64,000 bases of DNA from Sipunculus nudus (lineage: Eukaryota; Annelida; Sipuncula; Golfingiida; Sipunculidae). Below are positions 43,014 to 54,979 of the stretch, piece after piece. Every line of letters begins with the position of its first letter. The first letter of the stretch is position 1. Position numbers and translations under genes: made by a program. The stretch covers positions 43,782,714-43,846,713 of the forward strand of contig CM049320.1 in the NCBI GenBank assembly GCA_026874595.1. The letters run 5' to 3'. The notes under the pieces are model-generated. The model worked only from the letters and a program-made list of their open reading frames with translations. It was not told where the DNA came from and searched no databases.

Positions 43014-46000
43014 AAACAAGTGACCCATGGGTCATGACGCTCAGCTGACTGGGAAGAGATTCACAAAAGGAAATTTTATCATCAGAATGGTAGTATATAC
43101 TCATTCAACTGAAGCATCAAACAGATTAACCAACAGGCCAAGATTAAGTCTGTATTTATATATCTATAAATAGAGAAAAAATGTGTAAACTTTAAAAACT
43201 AGAACATGGGTAGCCCACAAGTGACTATGTGTAACCGCCAAAATCAGAGTGGAACGGGTGAAGTGAGGCATGGATTGAGTGGCAAGGGGAAACAGAGTGA
43301 GGTATGTTGCATATTAGCATGAATGTCTGCAGTCTGAATGTGTATGTAGGTTGTGCCACCTACTACAAATCCAGCAAGCTGTTCAAGTTGTATACATATG
43401 CGAAATTTTATGCAGAAAAGTCAAACCACTACATGTTTATGAGTTATTATAGCCCACGGCAGACAAACAGACAGACACTGTGCAAAAATGGTTGCAGGTG
43501 GCCCCTCCAGTTTTGTGTATGATAAAGACCTATGTGAGATCTATACACATGCAAAATTTTGGCCCAAACAGTCAAACGGTTCCCGAGATATGAGCTTGGA
43601 TGTGTGCAGCATTAACTAGAATGTAGGTGGCGCCACCTGTCATAAAATCAAGAAAGCTGTCCAGGATGTATAAACCTGCAAAATTTTAGGCAGTTATGTC
43701 AAACCACTACAGAGAAATGAGTGATTTTGGGCCTCAGCAGACAAACAGACGCTGTGCAAAATGTGCAAAAATGGTTGCAGATGGCCCCTCCAGTTTTGTG
43801 TATGATAAAGACCTATGTGAGATCTATACACATGCAAAATTTTGGCCCAAACAGTCAAACGGTTCCCGAGATATGAGCTTGGATGTGTGCAGCATTAACT
43901 AGAATGTAGGTGGCGCCACCTGTCATAAAATCAAGAAACTGTCCAGGATGTTTAAACCTGCAAAACTTTAGACAGTTATGTCAAACCACTGCAGAGAAAT
44001 GAGTGATTTTAGGCCTCAACAGACAAACAGACAGATGCTGTGCAAAAATGATTGCAGGTGGCGCCACCATTTTTTGTGTATGTTATAAAGCTATCCAAGG
44101 GCTACATTTGTATAAATTTTATTTCCTGATCATTCTAACAGTTCCTGAGATATGAGCTTGGATGTGTGCAGCATTAACTAGAATGTAGGTGGCGCCACCT
44201 GTCATAAACTCAAGAAAGCTGTCCAGGATGTATAAACCTGCAAAATTTTATGTCAAACCACTACAGAGAAATGAGTGATTTTAGGCCTCAGCAGACAAAC
44301 AGACAGATGCTGTGCAAAATGTGCAAAAATGGTTGCAGGTGGCCCCTTCCAGTTTTGTGTATGATAAAGACCTATGTGAGATCTATACACATGCAAAATT
44401 TTGGCCCAATCAGTCAAACGGTTCCCGAGATATGAGCTTTGATGTCTGCAGCGTAAACTATAATGTAGGTGGCGCCACCTGTCATAAAATCAAGAAAGCT
44501 ATCCAGGATGTATACGCATGCCGAATTTCAGGTGAATTAGTCAATTCACTGCAGAGATATGAGTGATTTTAACCCAAGGCAGATGAACAGATGGACACTG
44601 TGCAAACATGGTTATAGGTGGCACCACCATTTTTTGTGTATGTTGTAAAACTATCCAAGGGCTACATTTGTATAAATTTTATTTCCTGATCGGTCAAATG
44701 GTTCCTGAGATATGAGCTTGGATGTCATCAGCGTGAACGTGAATGTAGGTGGTGCCACCTGTCATAAAATCAAGAAAGCTATCCAGGATGTATAAGCATG
44801 CAAAATTTCAGGTGATTAGTCAATTCACTGCAGCGATATGAGTGATTTTAACACAAGGCAGATGAACAGATGGACACTGTGCAAACATGGTTACAGGTGG
44901 CGCCACCATTTTTTGCTTATGTTATGAAGCTATCCAAGGGCTACATTTGTATAAATTTTATTTCCTGATCGGTCAAACGGTTCCCGAGATATGAGCTTGG
45001 ATGTTTGCAGCGTGAACGTGAATATAGGTGGCGCCACCTGTCATAAAATCAAGAAAGCTATCCTGGATGTATAAGCATGCCTGATTTCAGGTGAATTAGT
45101 CAATTCACTGCAGAGATATGAGTGATTTTAACACAAGGCAGATGAACAGATGGACACTGTGCAAACATGGACAAGGTGGCACCACCATTTTTTGTGTATG
45201 TCATGAAGCTATCCAAGGGCTACATTTGTATAAATTTTATTTCCTGATCGGTCAAATGGTTCCTGAGATATGAGCTTGGATGTCTGCAGCATGAACGTGA
45301 ATATAGGTGGTGCCACCTGTCATAAACTCATGAAAGCTGTCCAGGATGTATAAACCTGCAAAATTTTATGTCAAACCACTACAGAGAAATGAGTGAATTT
45401 AGGCCTCAGCAGACAAACAGACAGATGCTGTGCAAAATGTGCAAAAATGGTTGCAGGTGGCCCCTTCCAGTTTTGTGTATGATTAAGACCTATGTGAGAT
45501 CTATACACATGCAAAATTTTGGCCCAATCAGTCAAACGGTTCCCGAGATATGAGCTTGGATGTCTGCAGCGTAAACTATAATGTAAGTGGCGCCACCTGT
45601 CATAAAATCAAGAAAGCTATCCAGGATGTATACGCATGCCTGATTTCAGGTGAATTAGTCAATTCACTGCAGAGATATGAGTGATTTTAACCCAAGGCAG
45701 ATGAACAGATGGACACTGTGCAAACATGGTTACAGGTTGCACCACCATTTTTTGTGTATGTCATGAAGCTATCCAAGGGCTACATTTGTATAAATTTTAT
45801 TTCCTGATCGGTCAAATGGTTCCTGAGATATGAGCTTGGATGTCTGCAGCGTGAACGTGAATATAGGTGGTGCCACCTGTCATAAAATCAAGAAAGCTAT
45901 CCAGGATGTATAAGCATGCCGAATTTCAGGTGAATTAGTCAATTCACTGCAGAGATATGCGTGATTTTAACCCAAGGCAGATGAACAGATGGACACTGTG

Positions 46001-48680
46001 CAAACATGGTTACAGGTGGCGCCACCATTTTTTGTGTATGTTATAAAGCTATCCAAGGGCTACATTTGTATAAATTTTATTTCCTGATCGGTCAAACGGT
46101 TCCTGAGATATGAGCTTGGATGTAATCAGCGTGAACGTGAATGTAGATGGCGCCACCTGTCATAAAATCAAGAAAGCTATCCAGGATGTATACGCATACC
46201 GAATTTCAGGTGAATTAGTCAATTCACTGCAGAGATATGAGTAATTTTAACCCAAGGCAGATGAACAGATGGACACTGTGCAAACATGGTTACAGGTGGC
46301 GCCACCATTTTTTGTGTATGTTATGAAGCTATCCAAGGGCTACATTTGTATAAATTTTATTTCCTGACAGGTCAAACGGTTCCTGAGATATGAGCTTGGA
46401 TGTCTGCAGCGTGAACGTGAATATAGGTGGCGCCATCTATCATAAAATCAAGAAAGCTATCCAGGATGTATAAGCATGCGGAATTTCAGGTGAATTGGTC
46501 AATTCACTGCAGAGATATGAGTGATTTTAACGCAAGGCAGATGAACAGATGGACACTGTGCAAACAGGGTTACAGGTGGCGCCACCATTTTTGTATATGT
46601 TATAAAGCTATCCAAGGGCTACATTTGTATAAATTTTATTTCCTGATCGGTCAAACGGTTCCTGAGATATGAGGGTTTATGTGATGAAACAGACGCACAA
46701 ATGGACACTGGGCATACAGGAAAGGTCAGAGGTCAACGCAAATTGGTTAGGCACCAGTTCACAATTGACCCATTAATTGGTGTAAGTTTCAGAAAAATTG
46801 TGTTGTAGTTAATGAGATACTGCAGTTTTTGTATTAAATTTTCCATTATTCTGGGGGGGTATTTTGGGGTCATACAGCTTAAAGAATATGGGTAACAGAG
46901 ACGTTATTTCAGGATTCCATGGAGACAAAGGTCTCAAAAATAGAGAAAAAATTTGTAAAAAAAACCGAACAAATACAGGTGGCACCACCAGTCTGCAGAA
47001 ACTGATGAAACACTCCATGATCAATGCGTATGCCAAAAATCATGACCATCATTGATGTAGTCAATGAAATATTGAAGTTTTTGTAAGGAACTTTTGACTA
47101 TTCTGGGGGGTACTTTGGGGCCCCATAGCTTGAAGGATATGGGTAACAGAGACCTAATTTCTGGTTTCCATGGAGACTTTTCATAGGTCTCTCTGTGTGT
47201 TGAAAATGAAGATTCTAGGTCCAGTCGTTATGATTTGTGCCACGCTAACAGATGACAGCATCCTTAAATGTCTCAAAAAATAGGGGAAAAAATGGTAAAA
47301 AAAAATTGAACAATGTAGGTGGCGCCACCAGTCTACAGGAACTGATGGAACATCTCATGATCAATATGTATGCCAAAAATCATGACCATCAGTGATGTAG
47401 TTATTGAGATATTGAAGTTTTTGTATGAAATTTTTTACTATTCTTTGGGGTACTTTGGGGCCCCATAGCTCAAAGGATATGGGTAACAGAGACCTAATTT
47501 CTCGTTTCCCTGGAGACTTTTCATGGACCTCTCAGTGTGTCAAGAACTAAGATTCTAGGTCCAGTCTTTACGATTTGTGCCTTGTTAACAGATGTTCACA
47601 TTTTTAAAAGTCTCAAAATAGAGAAAAAAATTCGTAAAAAAATCGAAAAATACAGGTGGCGCCACCAGTCTGCAGGAACTGATGGAACATCTCAGGTTCA
47701 AGATGAATGCCAAAAAATCATGACCATCAGTCAAGTAGTTAATGAGATATTGAAGTTTTTGTATGAAATTTTTGACTTTTCTGTGGGGTATTTGTGGCCC
47801 CATAGCTTGAAGGATATGGGTAACAGAGACCTAATTTCTGGTTTCCATGGAGACTTTTCATAGTTCTCTCAGTGTGTCAAGAATGAAGATTTTAGGTCCA
47901 GTCGTTACTATTTGTGCAAAGTTAACAGATGACAGCATCCTTAAAGGTCTAAAAAATAGAGGAAAAAATCGTAAAAAATCGAACAATATAGGTGGCGCCA
48001 CCAGTCTGCAGAAACTGATGGAATATGTATCAATATGTATGCCAAAAATCATGACCATCAGTAATGTAGTTATTGAGATATTGAAGTTTTTTTATGAAAT
48101 TTTTGACTATTCTGGGGGGGTACTTTGGGGCCCCATAGCTCGAAGGATATGGGTAAAAGAGACCTAATTTCTGGTTTCCAAGGAGATTTTTCATGGACCT
48201 CTCAGTGTGTCAAGTATTAAGATTCTAGGTCCAGTCTTTACGATTTGTGCCTTGTTAACAGATGTTCACATTTTTAAAAGTCTCAAAGATAGAGAAAAAA
48301 ATTCGTAAAAAATAAAAAAATACAGGTGGTGCCACCAGTCTGCAGGAAGTGATGGAACATCTCATTATCAATATGTATGCCAAAATTCATGACCATCAGT
48401 CAAGTAGTTAATGAGATATTGAAGTTTTTGTATGAAATTTTTTACTTTTCTGGGGGGTACTTTGGGGCCCCATAGCCCGAAGGATATGGGTAACAGAGAC
48501 CTAATTTCTGGTTTCCAAGGAGATTTTTCATGGACCTCTCAGAATCCCAAGTTACAAGGTTCTAAATCCAGTGGTTACGATTTGTGCCCTGTTAACGGAC
48601 AGACGGCCAGACGGCCGGATGGACGACGGACAAAGAGTGATCGCTATAGCTCAGATGACTTACAGTCAGCTGAGCTAAAA
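43014..48680 (+). mobile_element. Family A element, copy A5 (5.7 kb, with E-module array)
   Basis: The left end is AACAAGTGACCCATGGGTCA (perfect palindrome 43021-43034) then GCTCAGCTGA (43039-43048). The right end is GACGGCCGGATGGACGACGG, TCAGCTGAGC (48666-48675) and TAAAAA. The inner 43200-46760 part is a long array of E modules and 46780-48590 holds five A-type modules. It splits a LINE ORF at the residues EKHF, so it is a young insertion relative to the LINE. Confidence 0.82.
43200..46760 (+). repeat. E-module array, about 280-bp dimers opening with GGTGGCGCCACC
   Basis: Two diverged half-modules alternate. One is GGTGGCGCCACC, TGTCATAAAATCAAGAAAGC, GTGATTTTAACCCAAGGCAG and a GATGAACAGATGGACACTG tail. 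The other is GGTGGCGCCACC, ATTTTTTGTGTATGT, GGCTACATTTGTATAAATT and GTTCCTGAGATATGAGCTTG. The dimer spacing is 280-282 bp (43626, 43908, 44189; 44749, 45029). About a dozen dimers are present. The short ORFs are repeat readings. Confidence 0.88.
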
Positions 48681-49150
48681 ATGAAGTGTTTTTCAACTTC
48701 GACTTCAACATTATTACATATAGGACAAACCCTTTCTTCAATTTTAAGTTTCCTATGTTTTTTTTGTTTACAACATCTTTAATGTTTTGAAATCTGCCAG
48801 TTTCTATTTTTAGTGGGAGTTTACCACATCTAAGCTGAGCAAGTAGTGATCTTTGCTGTTGGGTCATAAACCTTTTAACATATACTCCTGTACAATATGT
48901 GATTTTAAAACTGGTATTATTATAGTTCTTAGTTAAAGCATTGATTGGCATTGTTTGATCCATTTATTTTGATAATTAGAACCAACTTATGTTCCAGATT
49001 ATGTAAGCAGCATAGCCCCATTTCATTATGTATGTGTAACAGAACAATGTAAACGAGTATCTTCTCCACATCTGAGCACCAGTTATCTGCAACTTGGTTA
49101 TAATCCCATATGAATACTTTCTTGGTCAGTCTACTATTATCTATATCCAT
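48681..49150 (-). pseudogene. LINE (non-LTR retrotransposon) ORF fragment (segment 1)
   Basis: The minus strand reads LTKKVFIWDYNQVADNWCSD at the right. After a frameshift it reads RSLLAQLRCGKLPLKIETGR, and after another RVCPICNNVEVEVEKHF. The L..LR.G..PL.IETGR block followed by CPIC...VE...HF is the conserved region downstream of the reverse transcriptase in many animal LINE ORFs. The 5' end is truncated at 49150, where the 38-bp minisatellite starts. The 3' side is cut by A5 exactly after EKHF. Confidence 0.75.
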
Positions 49151-49264
49151 GGTAATTATCTTCAGTCTGATTCAGACCCTCTGCTACTGGAAATAATCTT
49201 CAGTCTGATTCAGGCCTTCTGCTACTGGTAATTATCTTCAGACCGATTCAGGCCCTCTTCTTAC
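49151..49264. repeat. 38-bp minisatellite, right block
   Basis: Three units of the same 38-bp repeat as at 40925-41165, in the same orientation. It ends about 34 bp from the stop codon of the minus-strand gene at 49298. Confidence 0.92.
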
Positions 49265-49297
49265 AGTAAATATCTTCACATTGATTTTATACAAAAC

Positions 49298-49378
49298 TCA
49301 AGATGACAGTAGTTTTCTAAGTGGTCCTGGCAAGTCACCTGGGCAACGCCTCAGCATTTCAATAATCCTGTCTTCATC
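49298..49378 (-). CDS. Terminal exon of the second minus-strand gene
   Basis: The acceptor CATTACTTTCAG|GATGAAG opens DEDRIIEMLRRCPGDLPGPL then RKLLSS and TGA (49298-49300). Phase 0 at its start matches the phase 0 donor of exon 55728-55811, giving GNQE-DEDRIIEML across the junction. The Arg/Leu-rich tail with PGDLPGP is protein-like but I do not recognise it. A minisatellite and a LINE insertion lie immediately downstream. Confidence 0.7.
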   Translation of the reverse strand, partial: DEDRIIEMLRRCPGDLPGPLRKLLSS

Positions 49379-49649
49379 CTGAAAGTAATGATGAGTATTA
49401 GTACATGTATCAGTTAAACAGGTACCTGTAAACCCACAAAACAATGTATGTCAAATATATTTACATACAGTAATATGTAAACAAACAGTAATATATAAAC
49501 ATACAGTAATATGTGCATAAAATACCTAGTCCACTAGAAATTAATGAAACCATGTCAATTATAAAATAAGGAAGAAAATGCAGATAAGCTCAAATACAAA
49601 AAAAAGGGTTTATTCTATTTTCAGAAATAACATACTGAAAAATTCAAAT

Positions 49650-50260
49650 TGCTCATTCTAAAATGAACATAAACTTAATCTGGTGAGTATATATTGTACT
49701 GTGTAGTACATGAAAATTATGGCCTGAAACCATATAATTAAAAATGATAAGCCTAAGAGTTACATGAAAGGATATATATTTGATCAACAAAAATGTGTAA
49801 ATGTAATTAATAATTCTAACAAGCCAATTCAAGGAATTTATGTCCTCTGCTTCCGCCTTTAAGTCTGGAATAATTTTAAAGTGTGTGGTGACCAAGTACA
49901 AATAGTTTTTACCATGCTCAAAAGATGGCAGCAACTGGCAGTTACTGCAAAAAATTCTAGTATTTTATGTCAACTGCTAGCGACACCTTTTGGTGATTGG
50001 TGAAACTAAATGTGCTGATGTATCATATAAAAAAAAATGAATATCATATTGTCTTATGATCTCGTGAGTCGGACACTCCAAAACCAATCCCAACCAAGGT
50101 AAGCATGAGATCAATCACTGACCCAAATTTGAATGAAATTTGATAAAATTTAGGAAAATTATTGCACAAAAAAAACCTTACAGACAGACAGCTAGAGGGA
50201 CAAACAGACAAACCAAAATCAATGTCCCCCGTTCCTTCCAAGGAAGCGGGGGACAAAAAT
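49650..50260 (+). mobile_element. Family D element fragment
   Basis: Text shared with 180-283 and 60100-60170 (TGGCCTGAAACCAT) is followed by TTTGAATGAAATTTGATAAA (shared with position 5). Then come CAGACAGACAGCTAGAGGG and the stem GTCCCCC/GGGGGAC around CTTCCAAGGAAG, ending AAAAAT at 50257. It lies in the intron of the second gene. Confidence 0.55.
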
Positions 50261-50429
50261 GGGTTACACATATTTCCAAAAGGGCTAAACATTAAATTCC
50301 AGGAAAGTTTGCCCAATATTCCTGATTGAGTGAACCAGTGTTATGCAGCCTACCAAGCCTTATATTACATGTTTTGTACAAATAATTATTTTAACAAATC
50401 ACGGCGCTCTCCATGGCTAAGATGGTGGC

Positions 50430-50575
50430 AGTATTCTGTATGGGTTGAGTAAACTTGAGAACCCGGAGAAAGCCACAATGACCTTGGACGGGCAACTACA
50501 ACCCACTCTAGCTTATAGCCATGCCAGGGATCAAACCCGGGTCGCGAGCGGAGAGAGCCAAGTGGTTAATAGAAA
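50430..50575 (-). repeat. SINE-like repeat, copy 2
   Basis: On the minus strand: TTAACCACTTGGCTCTCTCC, then GACCCGGGTTTGATCCC (close to RNA polymerase III box B), then GTGGGTTGTAGTTGCCCGTC. The block order is the same as in 9240-9390. Intronic. Confidence 0.6.
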
Positions 50576-51230
50576 ATCCCATTTATTGTCACATAAATCG
50601 GAAATCCCAAACCATTTCCTATATAGACAATGGTAAATCTGACTGTTTAATATCATGGAATATTGTCATAATCCCGGTTATTGTCATGCTTGGAACCCTT
50701 GGCATTGATGCCAGTTCGCAGTTAATATCACATCAAACGCCGACACAAAGATCTGTGAGGCAAAGAGCCTGTAATTGGTCAGGTTACTAACGATTACACC
50801 TCCCTCCGGGGCGTGGCAGGCAAGTGCAGTGATGCATGCGGGTCACTCACCGCAATAAGCTAAGAAACCACGTTAATCCAGATCATTGCGTTTCTTCGTA
50901 CGTTACAAGGGCGATGTTTGCAATCACTTGTCATTCATAATGACCTTTGCAAGGCCGCAGTTTACATCTCAGTGACTTTTCGCCAAGATGATATGAAACA
51001 CGAGCTGATTACGGTGTTTAGGGCTTGGAATCCCCTTAAGATTCCACAAAAAGCTGGAGGTTTTGAGAGCACTGGAAGCCATAACCGATCCAAAACCTCA
51101 ATGGCCGTGAAACTTGACAATCATTTGACAATGCCCGCTGCCCGAACATCAACATGCAGTCCTATCATAAAGACAATCATGGAAGTTTTGCGGATACCAT
51201 GTTTTTTACCCCGTTGGTTTCCAGAATAGA
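50576..51230. other. Intron sequence, nothing identified
   Basis: Relatively GC-rich for this window and without detectable repeats. ORFs of 60-100 codons on the plus strand have no splice or domain support. Confidence 0.4.
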
Positions 51231-52530
51231 ACTCAAAAACCACTCGACAGATTTTTCCAAAACTTGGCACCTTTATCCAGTTACATGTAAACTGGTGCCA
51301 ATATATTTTGTGTTGACCTCTTAACTTTCCTCTCTGCAGTGCATCCATCTGTATGTCTGTTTTGACACATTAACCCACATATCTTCAGAATCCTTTGACC
51401 AATCAGGCTAAAAAGTTTGCACAACTGTAGCACTTGGATAGCTTTATAACATAGACAAAAATGGTGGCGCCACCTGCAACCATTTTTGCACAGTGTCCAT
51501 CTGTTCAACTGCCTTGGGTTAAAATCACACATATCTCTGCAGTGGTTAGTCTAATCCACCTGAAATTTTGCACGTGTATGCATCCTGGATAGCTTTCTTG
51601 TTTTTATGAAATGTCGCACCACCTACCATACATTCACATTCAGGCTGCAGACATCCAGGCTTATATCTCAGGACTGGTTTGAAGTATCCTCAAAAAATTT
51701 TGCATGTGTAAAGATGTGTGTGGGATTAAATCACTCATATCTTGACAGTGGTTTGACTTATCTGTCTAAAGTTTTGCATATATATATACATATTGGATAG
51801 CTTTCTGGATTTTGTGGCAGATGGCACCACCTACATTTATGTTTACGCTGTAGACATCAGTGCTAATATCTGGTTTGGTTTGAACTATCAGCCTGACATT
51901 TTGCATGTGTATAGATCTTGCATAGCTCTTTCTCATACACAAAACAGGTGGTAACACTTGCAACCATTTTTGCACGGCATCCTTCTGTTTGTCTGCTGTG
52001 GGATAAAACCACTCATATCTCAGCAGTGGTTTGACTTAACTGCCTAAAATGTTGCATATGTCTACAACTTGGAAAGCTTTCTGGATTTTGTTGCAGGTGG
52101 CACAACCTACATACAAATTTTAGCTGCAGACATCCATGCTTATATTTCAGAACTGGTTTGATGTATCAGTCTGAAATTTTGCATGACTATAGATCTTACT
52201 TAGCTTTACAGCCTAATTAAATTTGGTGGCCCAACTGACAACCATTTTTGCATGATGTCCATCTGTTCATCTGCCTAGGGTAAAAATCACTCATATCTCA
52301 GCAGTGGTTTGACTTACCCACCTGAAATTTTGCATATTTATACATCTTCAATAGCTTTCTCTTTCAAATATCAGGTGGCGCCACCTACAATCATGTTTAC
52401 ATGGCAGACATCCATGCTAATATGCAACACATCTCAACCTATTTCCCCTTGTCACTCATTCCATGCCTCACTTCACCTGTCCCATTCTTGATTTCTGCGG
52501 ATACACACAATGGCTTGTTGACTACCTGTA
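51231..52530 (-). mobile_element. Inverted E-module block
   Basis: This is the reverse complement of the family-E text at 43200-46760. It contains GGTGGCGCCACC (about 51465 and 52376), CTGCAGTGGTTAG, GCACAGTGTCCATCTGTTC and, at its right end, TGCCTCACTTCACCTG (compare GGTGAAGTGAGGCA at 43258). It shows that E modules occur outside family A ends. Confidence 0.75.
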
Positions 52531-52949
52531 TTCTAGTTAAACCTTAAAGTGTGTCAATCAGTATTTGTTAGAATCTAATATTTTATCACATAATTTTTAA
52601 AGAATTTTATTAAAAATGATAAATTTGCAATATGCAGAGCATGGGATTGAAAACTTGAAACTTCATTTGCAATAAAAAATTAAAAAATTATCAACAGTAC
52701 TGAAAATATATATATGAAAATAGCTGCTGACAGGTCTGGAGTGCCCTGCAAAAGACCCAAAGGCTTCCAGCGTGGGCAGAGTAATGCAGAGACAGAGAAA
52801 ACTGGCGAAAAACAGTATTTAAACATCTGAACCAAGATGTGATGATTTGAATCAGTGATAGTCACATATGAAGGTGTAGGAGTGGAGCCTCCCAAGCAAC
52901 AGAGGCATAATTACATTTGATGAATGAAACTGTGAGTCTGGTCAGCATA

Positions 52950-53640
52950 TGAATCAGATGAATGGTCCTGTAACCTGGACCTCTGGACTTGTAATGTCAA
53001 AATTAATATTGTTCTTCCCCTATTGTTAGGTGATTAAAAGTGAAAGATTTTGGATGAAACATTTACAATGTCTCCATGATCATTATAATGATGTGGGTCC
53101 TGTGATCTTCACCTGTGAGCTTGTGACCCCAAAATCAAAAGGGTTCTCACATTAGTTTTGGGCCATTAATATGTCAAGTTTAAAATCCATGTTCATTCAA
53201 ACTGGAGTTATTCTCCAGAAACAAATTTGAGGACAGACAGCTCATTTGACCTTAAGAGCGTAACCTTTAAACTTGTGACTCCAAAATCGAAAAGAATCTT
53301 CCTCTATTAGTAGGTGAGCTATATGTGCAAGATGGAAGATGTGGCATGAAATTTTTGGCTTAAAATACATCCACAAACCTTTAAAATATATGCATGGTTC
53401 CTGTGACCTTGACCTTTGACCTCATGAACCAAAAATCAATAGGGTACCTGCTTTAGTGGTGGTCCATATAAAAGTAAAGTTTGAAATCAATATGCAATTC
53501 CAAACTGGATATATCATACAGAAACAAATTTGTGGATGGACAGATGGTCAGACAGTTAGACACACAGACGGAAAGGGTGATTACTATATAGGGCACCCGT
53601 TTATACAAGCAGAGAAGGGTTGGAGGTGGGGGATGGGGGA
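52950..53640 (+). repeat. Unclassified dispersed repeat with GAC-rich end
   Basis: Repeated phrases (GACCTCTGGACTTGTAATGT; CTTTAAACTTGTGACTCC; CTTTGACCTCATGAACC) recur at intervals of about 150-300 bp. They end at GATGGACAGATGGTCAGACAG and GGGCACCCGTTTATAC. This looks like another element of the same general style as A-D. Confidence 0.45.
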
Positions 53641-53749
53641 TGTGTTGTGGTTACTGCAAGCAGCCTGACCTAGAGTCAGCAAATCTGCCAAAGTAAAGTT
53701 ACATGAAAAACCCTGGGTGGATGGCAACACCACCTAGACAGTAACCTTA

Positions 53750-54330
53750 GCAAATAAGTTTTAATGGCCTTGCTTCAATTTTTTACAGCTGCTTTCAAAT
53801 TTCGGATTATATAAGCTTAAAACCTTATCTGTCCATTATGTGAAAATTTAATCAAATGTACTCTCAGGAAAATAATTACCCACAGTCAAAGTCAGGCAAA
53901 AGTTTAGCTACTGATTTAACATTTCTGCTAACCACTAAATATTTTTATAAAATGTTTATCTAATTTCTGTCATACAAATCAAACTAAATTAAATATATAG
54001 TTATATGTTTGAAACAGACACTCTATAGCTTGAAATATCTTCCCTGATTTTTGAAAGAATGCATTATGTTCAGGCCCATAACTTCTGCAATTATTCAATA
54101 CTGCATGATCTAATGTCCTGCATGTACATAGGAAATACATGTAGAATGGTTATAAATTTGAATAAAACAGCACAAGTGTTTTTCATAGTGAGCAGTGTTG
54201 AAGCATATCATGAAGGAACAAAGTCACAGTGACCCAGTTTGCGTTTTGGTAGGAGATCTTGGGGATATCTAACAGTATGCCAAATTTTGAATTTGTAGGT
54301 CAAATGGTTTCAAAATGTGCCAGTTAAATT
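53750..54330 (+). mobile_element. Family A internal fragment
   Basis: It matches A1/A2 internal text (AACAGTATGCCAAATTTTG, GTAGGTCAAATGGTTTCAAA) but lacks both ends. Confidence 0.5.
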
Positions 54331-54909
54331 AAAGGGACATACTAGTAATCAGGAGCAATATTATGCCTACTCTTTCACACTAACAGTTCGGTTATGCATT
54401 ATACAAAAGTTTCACAGCAAAACCATCTCAGCACACAGTCCTGGTCCCTTGAATATGGCTGTTTAACACTTTTATGGCTCTGCTTGTTGGTAAACACAGT
54501 CTACTTGTGTCTGTTTACCATAACAAGGCTGAGTGACCAGAGGTCGACTGTGAGACGTGACATGTGATGTTTCAGCATGCAGGAACCTGTTTGTATAATA
54601 TGATATTTTGGGCCAATTCAGTCAGGGCATCTCCTAATTGACACGTGTTATGGCCTGGTGATGTAGGTGCAACGTGTATGTTTACAGCTGTGATTGTGCC
54701 AAGTATACTGTTTTTAAGACTTGTTTACAGGAGTAATCAAACAGTTTCAGGGCAATATTTTGGCAGGTACAAATTAATTTAATGGGAAGAAGGTATTTTC
54801 ATGTTAATTCAACATGCTTTATAGATGTTTAGGCCACATTAAACAAAATTAAAATGTAAATTCAGACAGTTTCATTGTATAATTTATCCCTGTTTAACTA
54901 TCCTTTCAG

Positions 54910-54979
54910 TGGTGAAGATGTTATGTGGAGCATCTACTGTTTATCCAGATGTGATGTTCACCATCTCTACATGGAAATG
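54910..54979 (+). CDS. Candidate internal exon on the plus strand
   Basis: CTATCCTTTCAG|TGGTG and GGAAATG|GTATGA bracket 70 nt. One frame reads GEDVMWSIYCLSRCDVHHLY then MEM with no stop; a second frame is also open. It would lie opposite the second gene's intron. No partner exon was found, so this rests on splice sites and composition only. Confidence 0.25.

Noticed and set aside
43304-46672. Plus-strand ORFs of 61-84 codons with similar peptides (MSNHYREMSDF-type)
   Set aside because: Similarity between them comes from the DNA repeat, and frames are broken in most modules.
52680-52895. Minus-strand exon after TCTTTTGCAG
   Set aside because: The acceptor is good but the reading passes into AT-rich hydrophobic noise and no partner exon fits.
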